Origin: Brachyspira suanatina
GTDB taxonomy: Bacteria > Spirochaetota > Brachyspiria > Brachyspirales > Brachyspiraceae
Assembly (NCBI RefSeq): GCF_001049755.1
Contig: NZ_CVLB01000003.1
Coordinates: 124,001 to 188,000, forward strand
Length of the DNA stretch: 64,000 nucleotides
Direction: 5' to 3'
Shown here: positions 28,037 to 39,227 of the stretch, in pieces
How positions within the stretch are numbered: position 1 is the stretch's first letter
How the letters are laid out: every line of letters begins with the position of its first letter
Position numbers and translations under genes: made by a program
Notes under the pieces: generated by a model
Database searches by the model: none
What the model was told of the DNA's origin: nothing
Seen by the model: the letters and a program-made list of their open reading frames with translations, nothing else

Positions 28037-29410
28037 TTAATCTTTCATTGTAGTTGAATTAGGATCCTTTATATAATCATTAGTAAGTTTTGCTATTTTT
28101 GGAGAAAGTATTAAAAGACCAATCAAATTTGGTATAGCCATAAGACCATTTAAAGTATCAGCTATAGCCCATATTAAATCTAATTGACTTACAGCACCAA
28201 CTATACCTATAATCAAAAATATTATTCTATATGAATATGAAGCTATTTTATTTCTTTTTGTAAGATATCCTAAGGCAACAACACCATAATGAGACCATCC
28301 TACAAATGTAGAAAATGCAAACAATATTAAAGATATAGTAAGTATTACAGAACCTGCATGTCCTAAATTATTTCCGAAAGAAGCAGATATAAGCTCAGCA
28401 CCATTTAATTTAGTACCTTGATTTGCATCCAAAAATATTATGGCTATAAGACCTGTTAAAGTACATACGAAGAAAGTATCTATAAGTACTTCGAATATTC
28501 CCCATAATCCCTGCTCTATAGGATTTTTTGAATTGCTAGCACCATGAGCCATAGGAGCAGTACCCAAACCAGCCTCATTTGAAAATACACCGCGGGCAAA
28601 TCCGAATTTCATACCCATCATAATAGTATATCCCATAAATCCGGCACCAACCTGCTTTAATGAAAATGCTTCCTCAAATATTCTCTGAAATGCATAAGGT
28701 ATCTTTTCCATGTTCATAAATAATATTATTATTCCAGAAACTATATATATAACACACATAATAGGTACTAATTTTTCAGTAACAGTGGCTATTCTTCTTA
28801 TTCCGCCTATAATAATTATTGCTGTTAAAAATACAACTACTACACCTGTAACTATATGAGGCACTCCAAAATTCTGATAAACAACTCCAGCCATAGCATT
28901 AGTTTGGGTCATATTTCCAGCACCAAAACAAGCTAAAGCAGCAAAAGCAGCGAATATACTTCCAAGCCAAGGCATATTAGCACCTTTAGATATATAATAC
29001 ATAGGGCCGCCATGATGGTGTCCTAAATCATCTTTAACCCTATAATGAACTGCTAAAATAACTTCAGAATATTTTGTAACCATTCCAAAAAAAGCAGCAA
29101 ACCACATCCAAAATAAAGCACCAGGTCCTCCTGCTACTATTGCTGTTGTAACACCTGCAATATTTCCTGTACCTACAGTACTTGCCAATGCTGTACTTAC
29201 TGCCTGAAAAGGAGTAATATTATCATCTAAATCATGTTTTTTTGCCAATGCTCCAAATGTATGCTTAACCCATAAAGGTATTCTTGTTATCTGTAAAAAA
29301 CCTGTTCTTATACTTAAATATATACCTGTTCCTACTAATAATGTAAGCATTATTGGTCCCCATACAAAACCATTAACCACATTATTTATCTTAGTTATCA
29401 TCTCTATCAT
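28037..29410 (-). CDS. Sodium:alanine (alanine/glycine:cation) symporter, AGCS family
   Basis: A 457-aa integral membrane transporter with about eleven hydrophobic segments and family signatures (STVGTGNIAGVTTAI, GGPGALFWMW, GVFSNEAGLGTAPMAHG). It imports alanine or glycine with sodium. AAGGAG precedes the ATG. It lies 22 bp downstream of alanine racemase in the same direction, so the two form an operon. It imports the substrate or product of the racemase, feeding D-alanine into cell-wall synthesis or alanine into catabolism. Confidence 0.93.
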   Translation of the reverse strand: MIEMITKINNVVNGFVWGPIMLTLLVGTGIYLSIRTGFLQITRIPLWVKHTFGALAKKHDLDDNITPFQAVSTALASTVGTGNIAGVTTAIVAGGPGALFWMWFAAFFGMVTKYSEVILAVHYRVKDDLGHHHGGPMYYISKGANMPWLGSIFAAFAALACFGAGNMTQTNAMAGVVYQNFGVPHIVTGVVVVFLTAIIIIGGIRRIATVTEKLVPIMCVIYIVSGIIILFMNMEKIPYAFQRIFEEAFSLKQVGAGFMGYTIMMGMKFGFARGVFSNEAGLGTAPMAHGASNSKNPIEQGLWGIFEVLIDTFFVCTLTGLIAIIFLDANQGTKLNGAELISASFGNNLGHAGSVILTISLILFAFSTFVGWSHYGVVALGYLTKRNKIASYSYRIIFLIIGIVGAVSQLDLIWAIADTLNGLMAIPNLIGLLILSPKIAKLTNDYIKDPNSTTMKD

Positions 29411-29432
29411 AATGCTCTCCTTGATATTTCAA

Positions 29433-30539
29433 TCAATTATTTTTATTTATATAAACCCTTTTTACTCTTTCACCTATATTAACAAGCACTTCATGACTTA
29501 TACTATCTATTCTTGCCGCCAAAGTATCAGCATTAAGTCTTTCATCATTCCCAAATATCAATACTTCATCACCTACTTTTATATTGTCATTTCCTATTTC
29601 AGCAATAATAGAATCCATACATACTCTTCCTCTTAAAGGATAATATTTTCCATTAATTTTAACTTCCCAATTGTTAGATAATTTTCTTGGTATTCCGTCA
29701 GCATATCCTATAGGTATTACAGCAACCTTAGTATCTCTGTTTGCTGTCCAAGTCATTCCATAAGAAATACTTTCACCTTTCTTTATACTTCTTACCAAAA
29801 CTACATAAGATTTTAAATTTAAAATTGGTTTAATACCCAAAAAATCATCATTATATCCGTATAATATAATTCCAGCACGCACCATATCAAAATAAGTACT
29901 TTTATATGAAATTATTGCAGCTGAATTAGATGTATGTGCATTCTTTATTTTTATTCCATTTTCATATAAACTATTTAATACATTATTAAAAACTTCTATC
30001 TGTTTATTAGTAAAACTTATAGAATAATCATCATCCATATCAGAAGCAGCATAATGAGTATTGATGCCTTCTATATTTAAAGTATTATACGATAATACTT
30101 TTTTTGCTAAAGGTAAAACTTCTTCAGGCTTTGCCCCCATTCTATTTAGGCCTGTATCAACTTTTATATATAAATTTAAACTGCCGCCATTCTTTTTTAA
30201 AAACTTATCATAATATTCCAAACATTCATCATTACTAACAATAGGACTTAAATTATATTTACATACCAAATCAGATTCATCTTTAAAATGCTGAAATAAA
30301 ACTAATATAGGAAGTTTAACTCCTGCTTCTCTTATTCTTACCCCCTCTTCTACATTAGCAACACCTAAAGCATCAGCTCCAAATTGCTCTGAAGCCTTTG
30401 ATATCTCTATCAAACCATGACCATAAGCATTTGCCTTAACTATATTAAGAAGTTTAACATCTTTTATTATAGAATGTATAATCTGCATATTTTTATTCAA
30501 AACAGATAAATCAATCTCAGCGATAGTATAATTTGACAT
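29433..30539 (-). CDS. alr: Alanine racemase
   Basis: This PLP enzyme interconverts L- and D-alanine for peptidoglycan. The 368-aa protein has the PLP lysine K35 in VKANAYGHG, the GLNRMGA and YGY motifs of the TIM-barrel domain, and the second-subunit catalytic tyrosine in SYGMTWTA in the C-terminal beta domain. It is first in an operon with the alanine symporter. Confidence 0.95.
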   Translation of the reverse strand: MSNYTIAEIDLSVLNKNMQIIHSIIKDVKLLNIVKANAYGHGLIEISKASEQFGADALGVANVEEGVRIREAGVKLPILVLFQHFKDESDLVCKYNLSPIVSNDECLEYYDKFLKKNGGSLNLYIKVDTGLNRMGAKPEEVLPLAKKVLSYNTLNIEGINTHYAASDMDDDYSISFTNKQIEVFNNVLNSLYENGIKIKNAHTSNSAAIISYKSTYFDMVRAGIILYGYNDDFLGIKPILNLKSYVVLVRSIKKGESISYGMTWTANRDTKVAVIPIGYADGIPRKLSNNWEVKINGKYYPLRGRVCMDSIIAEIGNDNIKVGDEVLIFGNDERLNADTLAARIDSISHEVLVNIGERVKRVYINKNN

Positions 30540-30623
30540 AATCTTAACCTACTTATTTTTTAATAATTAAAAACTTTATTATTAGAGAACTTATAATTTG
30601 TAATAAAGTCAAAAATATAAAAA

Positions 30624-30656
30624 ATGAGATATTATATTACGGATATAATATCTCAT
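30624..30656 (-). terminator. Terminator downstream of the large chemoreceptor
   Basis: ATGAGATATTATAT (30624-30637) pairs perfectly with ATATAATATCTCAT (30643-30656) around a 5-base loop. The minus strand continues with a T-rich run. Confidence 0.82.
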
Positions 30657-30680
30657 CATTAACATTCATAAATATAATAT

Positions 30681-33566
30681 TTACATGCTGAACATTTCCG
30701 GATTTTTGAAGTCTTCTTTAAGCATCTCTAATACATCATCATCTTTTTTGAATTCATCATTATCTTTTTTGAACTCTTCTTCAAGACTCTTAAGCTCCAT
30801 ATCCATTCTTTCGTCTACAGAATAATTTTCCGGATTTTTCTTAATAACATTATCATTCTTAGCTTCTTCTAAGCTATCAGCATTAGTAATAAACTTACCC
30901 ATAAGCTCATTAAATCTTACAAATATTTCATTCAATTTAGATGTAGCAGTGTAGAATTCTTTATTACCCTCAACTGTTTTTACAGATAATTCATTTAAGA
31001 AACTCATAGCATGCATAACTTCTTTAGCACCTGAACTATTAGCTTCAATTATATCAGAAACCTCTCTAGTAATCTGGTCAAGCAAAGTAATTTGGCTGTC
31101 TACCACATCACCACTGTTCATCTGCTCTTTTACACTGTCTTTTACACCTGTTGTAATATTATTCAAGTGTCTTATAGTTTCAAGTATATCTCTTCCTCCA
31201 ACCTCTAATTCACTGTTGGCAGTATTTATCTCAGAAACAACTCTAGCAGTATTCTCTGACATATCAAGTATGTTATCAAGAGACTTACCACTATTACTTG
31301 CTAATTCCACTGTTTCTTCTATTCTCTTAGTAATAGCTTTAATGATGTTAGTGATAGATTTAGTGTTATCAGCTGTGTGTTCTGCCAAAGATCTAATCTC
31401 GTCAGCAACTACAGAGAAACCTCTTCCTTGCTCTCCGGCATGCGCTGCCTCAATAGCTGCGTTCATAGCCAAAAGGTTAGTTTGTTCAGCAATACCTTGA
31501 ATAACGTTAACTATCTCTTTAATCTGGTCAGAGCTTTCTTCAATACCTCTAACCGCCTCAATAACTTCATCTACTGTATCACCTCCGTCATGAGCATCAA
31601 CAAGAAGCTTTTTAGAGAAACTATCCGCTTTATTAACACTTCTTGCCACAGAAGTAATGTTGGATATCATCTCCTCTATAGAAGCTGATGTCTGTTCTAC
31701 AGCTGATGACTGACGTTCCATATTATCATTGATCTTATAAATTGTCTGTAACAATTCTTCTACAGCAATGGAAGCTGATGAAAATGCATGCCTTTGCTGA
31801 TCTGTAGAATTAGTAACATTCTGTATAGAAGTAATAATATTATTAACACTTGCTACACTTTCAGTGATGCTGGAACTTTGATCATTTATTCTATTTGTAT
31901 TTTCATCAATAATTTTTTCTATTACCTTTATCTCTTCAAATACCTTATAACTTTCTATTTTTAAATCTCCTATAAGGTTATCCAAACTAGACAAGAATAA
32001 ATTAAAATTATAAATTAAAACTCCTATTTCATCATTATTCTTTGATAATATTCTTTTTCTTAAATCTCCATTTCCTCCCAAAAGCATTTTTGTAGATTCA
32101 TTTGCTCTGCTTATTGAAGATAAAAGTATTTTCAAAATAACTAAATAAACAGCAAAGAATAAAATAAATATTGATATAAATAAGAATATAAAATTAAATA
32201 TAGTTAAATTTATATCTGAATCTTTTATTATTGTGTTTACATCTTTATAATATAGACCTATAACTTTTAATTCTTCTATATATGAAACTACAGCTATAGA
32301 TTTCTTACCTAAAATATTAATAGGATAAAATATTTCAAATGTTTTATTAGACCCAAATGATTTTTCAAAATTCTCTATATTTTCTGCAAGTTCTGGAGAT
32401 GATGATAATATCTCAGAAGCACTTTCAGCTATATATCTGCTGTCTGAGCTAAGTATTATATCTCTCTTTACTGCTATATAATATATATAAGACCATTTGG
32501 AAAGTATATTATCATTTTTAATAATATTATCAATATTTGCTACACTAGATTCAGATATAATATATCCTATATCTCTTCCAAATAATTTTAATGGAGTATA
32601 AGCAGATATAAATATATTATTTCTATCATAAACATCCATACCTAAAGTTACATAATTATTTTCTATTTCATTTTCTAAGAAGTTATGAATAGTTAAAGCA
32701 TCTGACGCTCTGCTTGTATATCTGTCTGTGGAAGCATCCCTAGATATAGTTACAGAATAAGGAATATCAGTATCTAAATAATCCTGATTAATATTAACAG
32801 ATACTGTATCATACTTATTTTTTAAAGTATCATTTATATATGATAATCTATTAACAAAATGAGTTTGTATATCATCTCTTGAAATTATATTTTTATTAGA
32901 ATAAATATTGAGAACTGCTTCAGAATAAGACATCATATCTGATTTAATATTATCATCAAATTTTCTCATATTATCAGATATAGAAGTCATTTCATTTAAT
33001 ACTAAACTGCTATAGTTGTTTAAATAAACATTTTCTTCTACAGATACATGGTTCATTAAAAAAGCCAATATAATAGTAGAGAAAAACAAATATACTATAA
33101 GTCCTAATTTAGCAATGAGAGGTATATAAAAGGTTACTATGTTTTCATCTAATTCAAAATTCTTAGATAGTATTTTGAAAAACAGCATAAATACGCATGA
33201 TAATAAAACAGCATTTATAGTGGCATTAAATATAGCCAATGTCATAGTATGTAAAAATACTTCATTTATAACAGAATATGCTATTATTTCTACGACACTT
33301 CCTACAAGAGAAATTATAAAAAACGTAAGTATAACTCTGCTTGCCAACCTTATACTAGAATTATTATTCCACATCTTTAAATATTTGAAAAAGAATATAA
33401 AAGAAATTGCAGAAAAGAGTATCTTCAAACCATATATAGGCGGAACTTCTTTATATATAAAGAATAACGCTATATTCCAAATAACAATATCCACTAATAA
33501 ATATATAGGAATAGTTAAAATTTTTAGCTTTCTAATAACATGTTGTTTTATCTTGTCTGAAGCCAT
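30681..33566 (-). CDS. Large methyl-accepting chemotaxis protein with multi-pass N-terminus
   Basis: A 961-aa chemoreceptor. Before the usual periplasmic sensor there are about five hydrophobic segments (roughly residues 12-34, 42-62, 75-97, 108-135 and 150-172). A ~270-residue extracytoplasmic domain follows, then another membrane segment near 455-480, HAMP and a long signalling domain with tip sequence [20 protein letters not shown]. The C-terminus is acidic and repetitive ([15 protein letters not shown]). The extra membrane region is not the standard two-TM receptor layout and may be a second sensor. It is a single gene with its own terminator. Confidence 0.9.
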   Translation of the reverse strand: MASDKIKQHVIRKLKILTIPIYLLVDIVIWNIALFFIYKEVPPIYGLKILFSAISFIFFFKYLKMWNNNSSIRLASRVILTFFIISLVGSVVEIIAYSVINEVFLHTMTLAIFNATINAVLLSCVFMLFFKILSKNFELDENIVTFYIPLIAKLGLIVYLFFSTIILAFLMNHVSVEENVYLNNYSSLVLNEMTSISDNMRKFDDNIKSDMMSYSEAVLNIYSNKNIISRDDIQTHFVNRLSYINDTLKNKYDTVSVNINQDYLDTDIPYSVTISRDASTDRYTSRASDALTIHNFLENEIENNYVTLGMDVYDRNNIFISAYTPLKLFGRDIGYIISESSVANIDNIIKNDNILSKWSYIYYIAVKRDIILSSDSRYIAESASEILSSSPELAENIENFEKSFGSNKTFEIFYPINILGKKSIAVVSYIEELKVIGLYYKDVNTIIKDSDINLTIFNFIFLFISIFILFFAVYLVILKILLSSISRANESTKMLLGGNGDLRKRILSKNNDEIGVLIYNFNLFLSSLDNLIGDLKIESYKVFEEIKVIEKIIDENTNRINDQSSSITESVASVNNIITSIQNVTNSTDQQRHAFSSASIAVEELLQTIYKINDNMERQSSAVEQTSASIEEMISNITSVARSVNKADSFSKKLLVDAHDGGDTVDEVIEAVRGIEESSDQIKEIVNVIQGIAEQTNLLAMNAAIEAAHAGEQGRGFSVVADEIRSLAEHTADNTKSITNIIKAITKRIEETVELASNSGKSLDNILDMSENTARVVSEINTANSELEVGGRDILETIRHLNNITTGVKDSVKEQMNSGDVVDSQITLLDQITREVSDIIEANSSGAKEVMHAMSFLNELSVKTVEGNKEFYTATSKLNEIFVRFNELMGKFITNADSLEEAKNDNVIKKNPENYSVDERMDMELKSLEEEFKKDNDEFKKDDDVLEMLKEDFKNPEMFSM

Positions 33567-33667
33567 AATATCCTCTATTAAATAAATGCGATTAATATAA
33601 TATTATACATTATCGTTTATTTTTTATCAAAATTTATTCATAAAAAAGTGAAGCATATATTAAAAAA

Positions 33668-34516
33668 TTATACTCTTCCTACCTCATTAATTACTCTGCC
33701 AACTAAAGTATCATGAGTAGATATAGTTTTAGAATTTAGTTCATAAGCTCTTTGTACTTCAATCATTCTAACCATTTCGTTTATAGGATTTACATTGCTC
33801 ATTTCTAAGAATCTTGATAATACTTTAGGTCTATCAACGCCTTTCTGAGCTATATAAGCAGTACCGCTAATATCTGTATCTACCCAGAAAGATTCTCCTT
33901 CTTTTTTCAAATATCTTTCATTATCAAATCTTACTATTTTTAATGTATCAAGTATCTCTTCATCTTCCCATTCATTATCATTAAACTGTACAAATGTATT
34001 GCCGTCCTGATATCTTCTATTGATACTTACTCTGCCATCTTCATCTATATTGAAGTTATTAGTTTTTATCTGAATATAACCATTCTCACCCATAACTTTA
34101 TAACCATGCTTAGTTACAAGATAATGATCTTTATCTATTAAAAAACTTCCGTTTCTTGTGTATCTTTCACCATTAGGAGTTTCTATAGCAAAGAATCCTT
34201 TATCTCCCAAAGCTATATCAAGCTGATTGCCTGTTTCTCTTAAAGAACCCTGCTCCCATTCTGTGAAAACTTCATTAACTTCAACACCTGTTCCCATTCT
34301 TCCTACATAAGGTCTTACATCTGTAGAACCAAGCGGAAATATTACTACTCCGTCATCTTCTGTTCTTGCAGCCATCATTTCTGGGAAAGCCTTAAAACTT
34401 ACTGTATCTCTTTTAAATCCAGGTTTATCAACATTAGCCAAGTTATTAGCTACAACATCTAGTCTAGCCTGTTCAGCCATCATACCGCTGGCACCTGTAT
34501 AAACTCCTCTTACCAT
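33668..34516 (-). CDS. flgF: Flagellar basal-body rod/hook protein, FlgF-like
   Basis: A 282-aa axial flagellar protein with the conserved N-terminus GVYTGASGMMAEQARLDVVA and NNLANVDKPGFKRD, the central ETGNQLDIALGDKGFFAIET motif, and a coiled C-terminus ending in a MIEVQRAYELNSKTI helix. These are hallmarks of the FlgE/F/G rod-hook family. The length and MVRGVYT start are closest to spirochaete FlgF (FlhO-like) rather than FlgG. Brachyspira flagella are periplasmic. It lies 32 bases downstream of murA in the same direction. Confidence 0.8.
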   Translation of the reverse strand: MVRGVYTGASGMMAEQARLDVVANNLANVDKPGFKRDTVSFKAFPEMMAARTEDDGVVIFPLGSTDVRPYVGRMGTGVEVNEVFTEWEQGSLRETGNQLDIALGDKGFFAIETPNGERYTRNGSFLIDKDHYLVTKHGYKVMGENGYIQIKTNNFNIDEDGRVSINRRYQDGNTFVQFNDNEWEDEEILDTLKIVRFDNERYLKKEGESFWVDTDISGTAYIAQKGVDRPKVLSRFLEMSNVNPINEMVRMIEVQRAYELNSKTISTHDTLVGRVINEVGRV

Positions 34517-34548
34517 CTATAATCCCCCTAATTTTTATTTCTTATTAA

Positions 34549-35826
34549 TTATAAAATATCATCTTTTTCTTTTTTTGTTTCTATATTAATACTTTTTAAT
34601 TTTTCTTCTAAATTTTCATATCCTCTTTCTATATGATAGATTCTATGAACATTAGTTGTACCTCTAGCTATAGCTCCGGCAGCAACTAAAGCAGCACCGG
34701 CACGCAAATCGCTAGCCTGTACATCAGCACCTGATAACTCTTTACCGCCGTTTACAACTATATCTGAAGTATTCAACTCTATATCAGCACCCATACGAAC
34801 AAGTTCCGGTACATGGCTGAATCTATCAGGATAAATACCCTCTATAAGCTCACTCTTACCTTTTATAGTGCATGCTAATGTTGTATAAATAGCCTGCAAG
34901 TCTGTAGGAAAGCCAGGATATGGCAAAGTTTCAACCTTAAAAGGCTTTAACTCTTTACCAGAAGCATCTATTTCTATAGTATTTTCTGTAGTTTTTATAT
35001 CACATCCTATATCTGAAAGCAAATCTAATACATAAGTTAAATGTTTAGGCTCTGCATTTTCAAGCTTCAGTTTACCTCTTCCGGCAGCAGCTATTGCCAA
35101 GAAAGTACCTGTTTCTATTCTATCTGGTATTACAGTAAACTCAGCACCATGAAGACCGTCAACACCTTCAATAGTTAAAGTATCAGTACCGCCGCCTGTA
35201 ATTTTCGCTCCCATAGCATTAAGCAAATCAACCAAGTTAGTACATTCAGGTTCTTTTGCTGCATTTCTTATTATAGTAGTACCTTTAGCCAAAGTAGCAG
35301 CCATCATAACATTATCAGTACCCAATACTGTAGGCCCGAATTTACCTGACAAGTCCATATCAGCGCCTATTAAATTATCATCTACTTTAGCATCTATATA
35401 TCCTGCTGTTATATCTATTTTAGCTCCCAATGCTTCCATCCCTTTCAAATGCAAATCTATCGGTCTTGGTCCAAAAGCACATCCTCCTGGATATGATACT
35501 CTACAATGTTTCCTTTTAGCTAGTAATGGTCCTAATACTATTATAGAACCTCTCATCTTTTTAACTAATTTGTAAGGAGCTTCCTCACTTTTTCCGTTAT
35601 GAGATATTATTACAGTTGTATTGTTTTTAAAATCTACTTTTTTACCCAAAGGCTCTAATATATTTATAAGAACATGTACATCTACCAAATCAGGAACATT
35701 ATGAAGTATAACAGGCTCATCTGTTAAAATGGATGCAACAAGCAAAGGCAATGATGCATTTTTTGATCCTGATACCTTTAATACTCCCCCAATATTGTTT
35801 GAACCTTCTATCACATATTTATACAT
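34549..35826 (-). CDS. murA: UDP-N-acetylglucosamine 1-carboxyvinyltransferase
   Basis: MurA transfers enolpyruvate to UDP-GlcNAc, the first committed step of peptidoglycan synthesis. The 425-aa protein has the N-terminal SGSKNASLPLL motif and the active-site loop PGGCAFGPRPIDLH with Cys116. Cysteine there is the residue alkylated by fosfomycin, whereas some spirochaetes such as Borrelia carry aspartate. An A/G-rich ribosome site precedes the ATG. It is followed by flgF. Confidence 0.96.
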   Translation of the reverse strand: MYKYVIEGSNNIGGVLKVSGSKNASLPLLVASILTDEPVILHNVPDLVDVHVLINILEPLGKKVDFKNNTTVIISHNGKSEEAPYKLVKKMRGSIIVLGPLLAKRKHCRVSYPGGCAFGPRPIDLHLKGMEALGAKIDITAGYIDAKVDDNLIGADMDLSGKFGPTVLGTDNVMMAATLAKGTTIIRNAAKEPECTNLVDLLNAMGAKITGGGTDTLTIEGVDGLHGAEFTVIPDRIETGTFLAIAAAGRGKLKLENAEPKHLTYVLDLLSDIGCDIKTTENTIEIDASGKELKPFKVETLPYPGFPTDLQAIYTTLACTIKGKSELIEGIYPDRFSHVPELVRMGADIELNTSDIVVNGGKELSGADVQASDLRAGAALVAAGAIARGTTNVHRIYHIERGYENLEEKLKSINIETKKEKDDIL

Positions 35827-35999
35827 ATATTTTCCGCCTTTTAAAGAATAAAAATTCCGCTTTCCTTATGTTCGGAATAATAAAAAAAGCCTTGATAAAT
35901 TTTATTCATATATTATGTAAATATTCTGTAATCATAATATAAATAGGCTTAAATATATAAAATTACAATTATCCATAATCATATATTTTCAATCTAGTT

Positions 36000-36392
36000 A
36001 ACTCGTGCGGTATATTCTTCACAATTTTTTAAAAAACTTGGGCGGGGGCCGTAATTTCTGATTCAGCTTTAAATATAATTAAAACTAAAATTCAAAAAAT
36101 AGTGACAAAGCATAAAGTGCGTGTATATAAATAAAATTTTAAATTTTTTATCAACTTTTCCCGCAGCAAAAGTGCAAAAATATATTTTATTTGAAACCTT
36201 ATTATGAAGTAAATATTATATTTACAATAATAATGAATTAAAAAGTATAAAGGGTGGGCAAATGTAATTTAACTTTAAAACCTTAATTACATACCCTGCC
36301 CCTTTATCTTATATACATAATTTTAAAATTATAATTCAAATTTATCTTAATAATTTAATAATAAAAAGCATACCCGCCCAAGCTTTTATTAG
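36000..36392. repeat. Nested palindromic intergenic repeat, compound copy D
   Basis: Outer box ACTCGTGCGGTA (36001-36012) is followed by AAAAACTTGGGCGGGGGCC (36032-36050). A degenerate central half (TAAAGTGCGTGTATAT near 36112) comes next, then an intact central inverted repeat from 36247 (TAAAGGGTGGGCAAATGTAA) to about 36308 (TTACATACCCTGCCCCTTTAT). The inverted box AGCATACCCGCCCAAGC lies at 36367-36383. It looks like two units joined. It fills the 680-bp divergent gap between murA and the next gene. Confidence 0.72.
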
Positions 36393-36507
36393 TTTTTTAA
36401 TATATTTATCATATTAACATAATATTTTTTTATAAATTTGGTTTTAATAAAAATATAATTATGATATAATATATCTAACAATTTTATTAGGAGTAGGATG
36501 GAATATT

Positions 36508-36909
36508 ATGACATACATTAAATTGAACAAAGAATATAAAGATGAAATAGTATATGAGACTATGCTTAAAATGGGATTTTTACATTATTTTAATACTAAC
36601 TATTATTATAATAATAAAGGTATTCAATTCAAAAATGATGCTGAATATACTTTCATAGGTTTATTCTTATCATTTGATAATAATATACTTACTATTAATC
36701 ATAATCATAGTATTTTATATTTATCAGAATTTTTAACTAAGCATAATATAACTAAATTAACAGATATAGAGCCTTCTTCCTTAATAGATGTAGAATATGA
36801 GGGAAAAGATCCTTATTACTGTTTTTCAAAATTAAATAATATTACGCAAAAAGTTATTATTACATTTATTGCTGAATTTGATAGAATTTACAGCGGTCTT
36901 GCAAAATAA
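36508..36909 (+). CDS. Hypothetical protein, 133 aa
   Basis: I do not recognise this protein. It is soluble, tyrosine- and asparagine-rich (TNYYYNNKG near residues 31-39), without a signal peptide, membrane segment or cysteine cluster. Support for a real gene is an AGGAG about 16 bases upstream, a TATAAT -10 box about 40 bases upstream, and a full-length frame bounded by non-coding DNA on both sides. Confidence 0.6.
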   Translation: MTYIKLNKEYKDEIVYETMLKMGFLHYFNTNYYYNNKGIQFKNDAEYTFIGLFLSFDNNILTINHNHSILYLSEFLTKHNITKLTDIEPSSLIDVEYEGKDPYYCFSKLNNITQKVIITFIAEFDRIYSGLAK

Positions 36910-37057
36910 TTTAAAGAAAAGCGGTAATAACTAAAAAAATATAAGACATACAATTTTTGTCTTCTTCATATAATTCTAAAATAAAAATATAATAGCAATA
37001 TATTAAAAATTATGATATGATTAATTTTCATCATAATAATATAAAAGGCTTAAATAA

Positions 37058-38566
37058 ATGATAAATATCGCTATACTTGGAAGACCGAATGTTGGCAAAT
37101 CTACACTATTTAACAGATTTGCAGGAAGAAGAAAATCTATAGTTGACCCTATGGCCGGAGTTACTAGGGATATAAGTATAGCTAAAACATATATTGATGA
37201 TATTGCATTCAATGTTTTTGATACAGGCGGACTACTTGATGTAAGTGATGACACTTTAAATGAAAAGGTAAGAGAAAAAGCATTAAAAACTGCATTAGAA
37301 GATTCGGATATACTTTTATTTTTAGTAGATGCACATCAAAGCCACCCAGATGACAGACATTTCATTAATATAATAAGAAAATCCGGAAAACCTATAATAC
37401 TTGTTATAAATAAAGTAGATGCTGATTCTCATAATAATTTAGTAAGCGAATTCTATTCATTAGGAATAAAAGATGTATCTATAATAAGTGCCGAGCATAA
37501 TAATGGTATTGATGATTTAAGAGAAAAAATATTAGAAGTTCTTGAAAGAAACGGATTTGATTTAGAAGCTGAAAGAGAAATATATAAAAATAATAATCCT
37601 AATATAACAGATGAAAATAATAATACAATAGAAATTGAAGATATAGATGAAGATTTTGAAGAAGAATATTATGATGATGATTTAGACGAAGAAGATGAAG
37701 AAAATTACAATAATAAAAAAGAAAAATCAAAACAATATAGACTCGATGAATATATAGCACAAAAGAAAACAATCAATATAGCAATAGTTGGAAAGCCAAA
37801 TGCCGGAAAATCCACTTTATTAAATACATTAATAGGAAAAGATAGAAGCATAGTTTCAAATATTGCAGGCACTACAAGAGACGCCATAGATGAAACATTT
37901 AATTTCAAAGGCGATGATATTTGTCTTGTAGATACTGCCGGAATAAGAAAGAAAAAAAATGTTAATACTGATGTTGAATACTACAGTGTAAACAGAGCAA
38001 TAAAGGCAATAGAAGCATCTGATGTTTGTATATTAATGCTTGATGTTTTTGAAGGGCTTACAGATCAGGATAAAACTATTGCCAATCTTATAATAGAAAG
38101 AAGAAAAGGAATAGTAATAGCAGCAAACAAATGGGATATAAGAGAGAAAGGAACTACTTGGAATGATTATGAAGCATATATGAAAGATACTTTCCCTGTT
38201 CTTAATTATGCTTTTTATGCCAGAGTTTGCGCCAATAGAAAAAACGATGCTGAGAAACTTTTATCTTTAGCAGTAAGGGTAGCAAAAACTAGAATGCAAA
38301 GATTTGAAACTCATGCACTCACAGAAACTATGGTAAGAGCAACCAGAGAATATTCAATATCTGCAGGCGGAAATCCTTTCAAAATTTTCTATGTAGTTCA
38401 AACAGGAGTAAATCCTCCGGCTTTTGCTGTATTTTGTAATCATCCTCATAAATTGAATTCGCATTATAAAAGATATTTAGAAAATAGATTCAGAGAGATG
38501 TTCGACTTCAGAGGAACACCAATTATACTTAATTTCAGAAAAAGAGGCAAAAAATTTGGAGGTTAA
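37058..38566 (+). CDS. der: Ribosome biogenesis GTPase Der (EngA)
   Basis: Der is an essential double-GTPase for 50S assembly. The first G domain has G8-RPNVGKS15, DTGG and NKVD; the second has GKPNAGKS, DTAG and NKWD; a KH-like C-terminal domain follows. At 502 aa it is ~60 longer than usual because the linker between the two G domains is expanded into a very acidic stretch (IDEDFEEEYYDDDLDEEDEE within residues ~190-215). It is followed after four bases by plsY. Confidence 0.96.
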   Translation: MINIAILGRPNVGKSTLFNRFAGRRKSIVDPMAGVTRDISIAKTYIDDIAFNVFDTGGLLDVSDDTLNEKVREKALKTALEDSDILLFLVDAHQSHPDDRHFINIIRKSGKPIILVINKVDADSHNNLVSEFYSLGIKDVSIISAEHNNGIDDLREKILEVLERNGFDLEAEREIYKNNNPNITDENNNTIEIEDIDEDFEEEYYDDDLDEEDEENYNNKKEKSKQYRLDEYIAQKKTINIAIVGKPNAGKSTLLNTLIGKDRSIVSNIAGTTRDAIDETFNFKGDDICLVDTAGIRKKKNVNTDVEYYSVNRAIKAIEASDVCILMLDVFEGLTDQDKTIANLIIERRKGIVIAANKWDIREKGTTWNDYEAYMKDTFPVLNYAFYARVCANRKNDAEKLLSLAVRVAKTRMQRFETHALTETMVRATREYSISAGGNPFKIFYVVQTGVNPPAFAVFCNHPHKLNSHYKRYLENRFREMFDFRGTPIILNFRKRGKKFGG

Positions 38567-38570
38567 AAAT

Positions 38571-39218
38571 ATGTTAGTAAAAATTATAGTAAGCATACTC
38601 GTTTCATATATAATCGGAGCAATACCATTTTCATTTATAATAGGAAAAATAAATGGACATGATGTTAGAAAAGAAGGAAGCGGTAATCCTGGGGCCAGCA
38701 ATGTACTTCGCGTATGCGGTAAAAAAGCTGGAATCGCTGCTTATATTTGCGATATAGGTAAAGGTATGGTTGCTGTTATTGTACCTGCATTCATATTATC
38801 AAGTATTATTTCTACTCATAGCTATATATTAGTGGCATGTGCTGTTGCCTCTATACTTGGGCATGTATTTTCTATATTCTTAGGATTTAAAGGCGGTAAA
38901 GGTGTTGCTACTAGTGCTGGTTCTATGTTTATGCTTGCACCTGTAAGTTTAATTATTACTATGGTATTTTTCTTTATAGGTTTATTTGCATCAAGAAAAA
39001 CTGTTGCTATAGGATCAACTTTTGGAGCTATTGCCTTTCCTATAGTTTTAAGTTTTTTATATTTCAAAGCTAACTTTTTATACAGAATATTTTTTAATAT
39101 AAACTATATTATTCTTCTTCCTATAGCTATACTTCTTGCTATATTTATAGTAATAAAACATATACCTAATTATAAAAGAATGCTCAAAGGCGAAGAAAAT
39201 AGTTTTTCAAAAAAATAA
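38571..39218 (+). CDS. plsY: Acyl-phosphate:glycerol-3-phosphate acyltransferase PlsY
   Basis: PlsY makes lysophosphatidic acid from acyl-phosphate, the first step of membrane lipid synthesis. This ~215-aa multi-pass protein has the three PlsY cytoplasmic motifs EGSGNPGASNV, GFKGGKGVAT and the C-terminal KHIPNYKRML. The frame is open to 38556, but GGAGG (38558-38562, overlapping the der stop) is placed for ATG 38571. It is in an operon with der. Confidence 0.94.
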   Translation: MLVKIIVSILVSYIIGAIPFSFIIGKINGHDVRKEGSGNPGASNVLRVCGKKAGIAAYICDIGKGMVAVIVPAFILSSIISTHSYILVACAVASILGHVFSIFLGFKGGKGVATSAGSMFMLAPVSLIITMVFFFIGLFASRKTVAIGSTFGAIAFPIVLSFLYFKANFLYRIFFNINYIILLPIAILLAIFIVIKHIPNYKRMLKGEENSFSKK

Positions 39219-39227
39219 TAAAATTAG

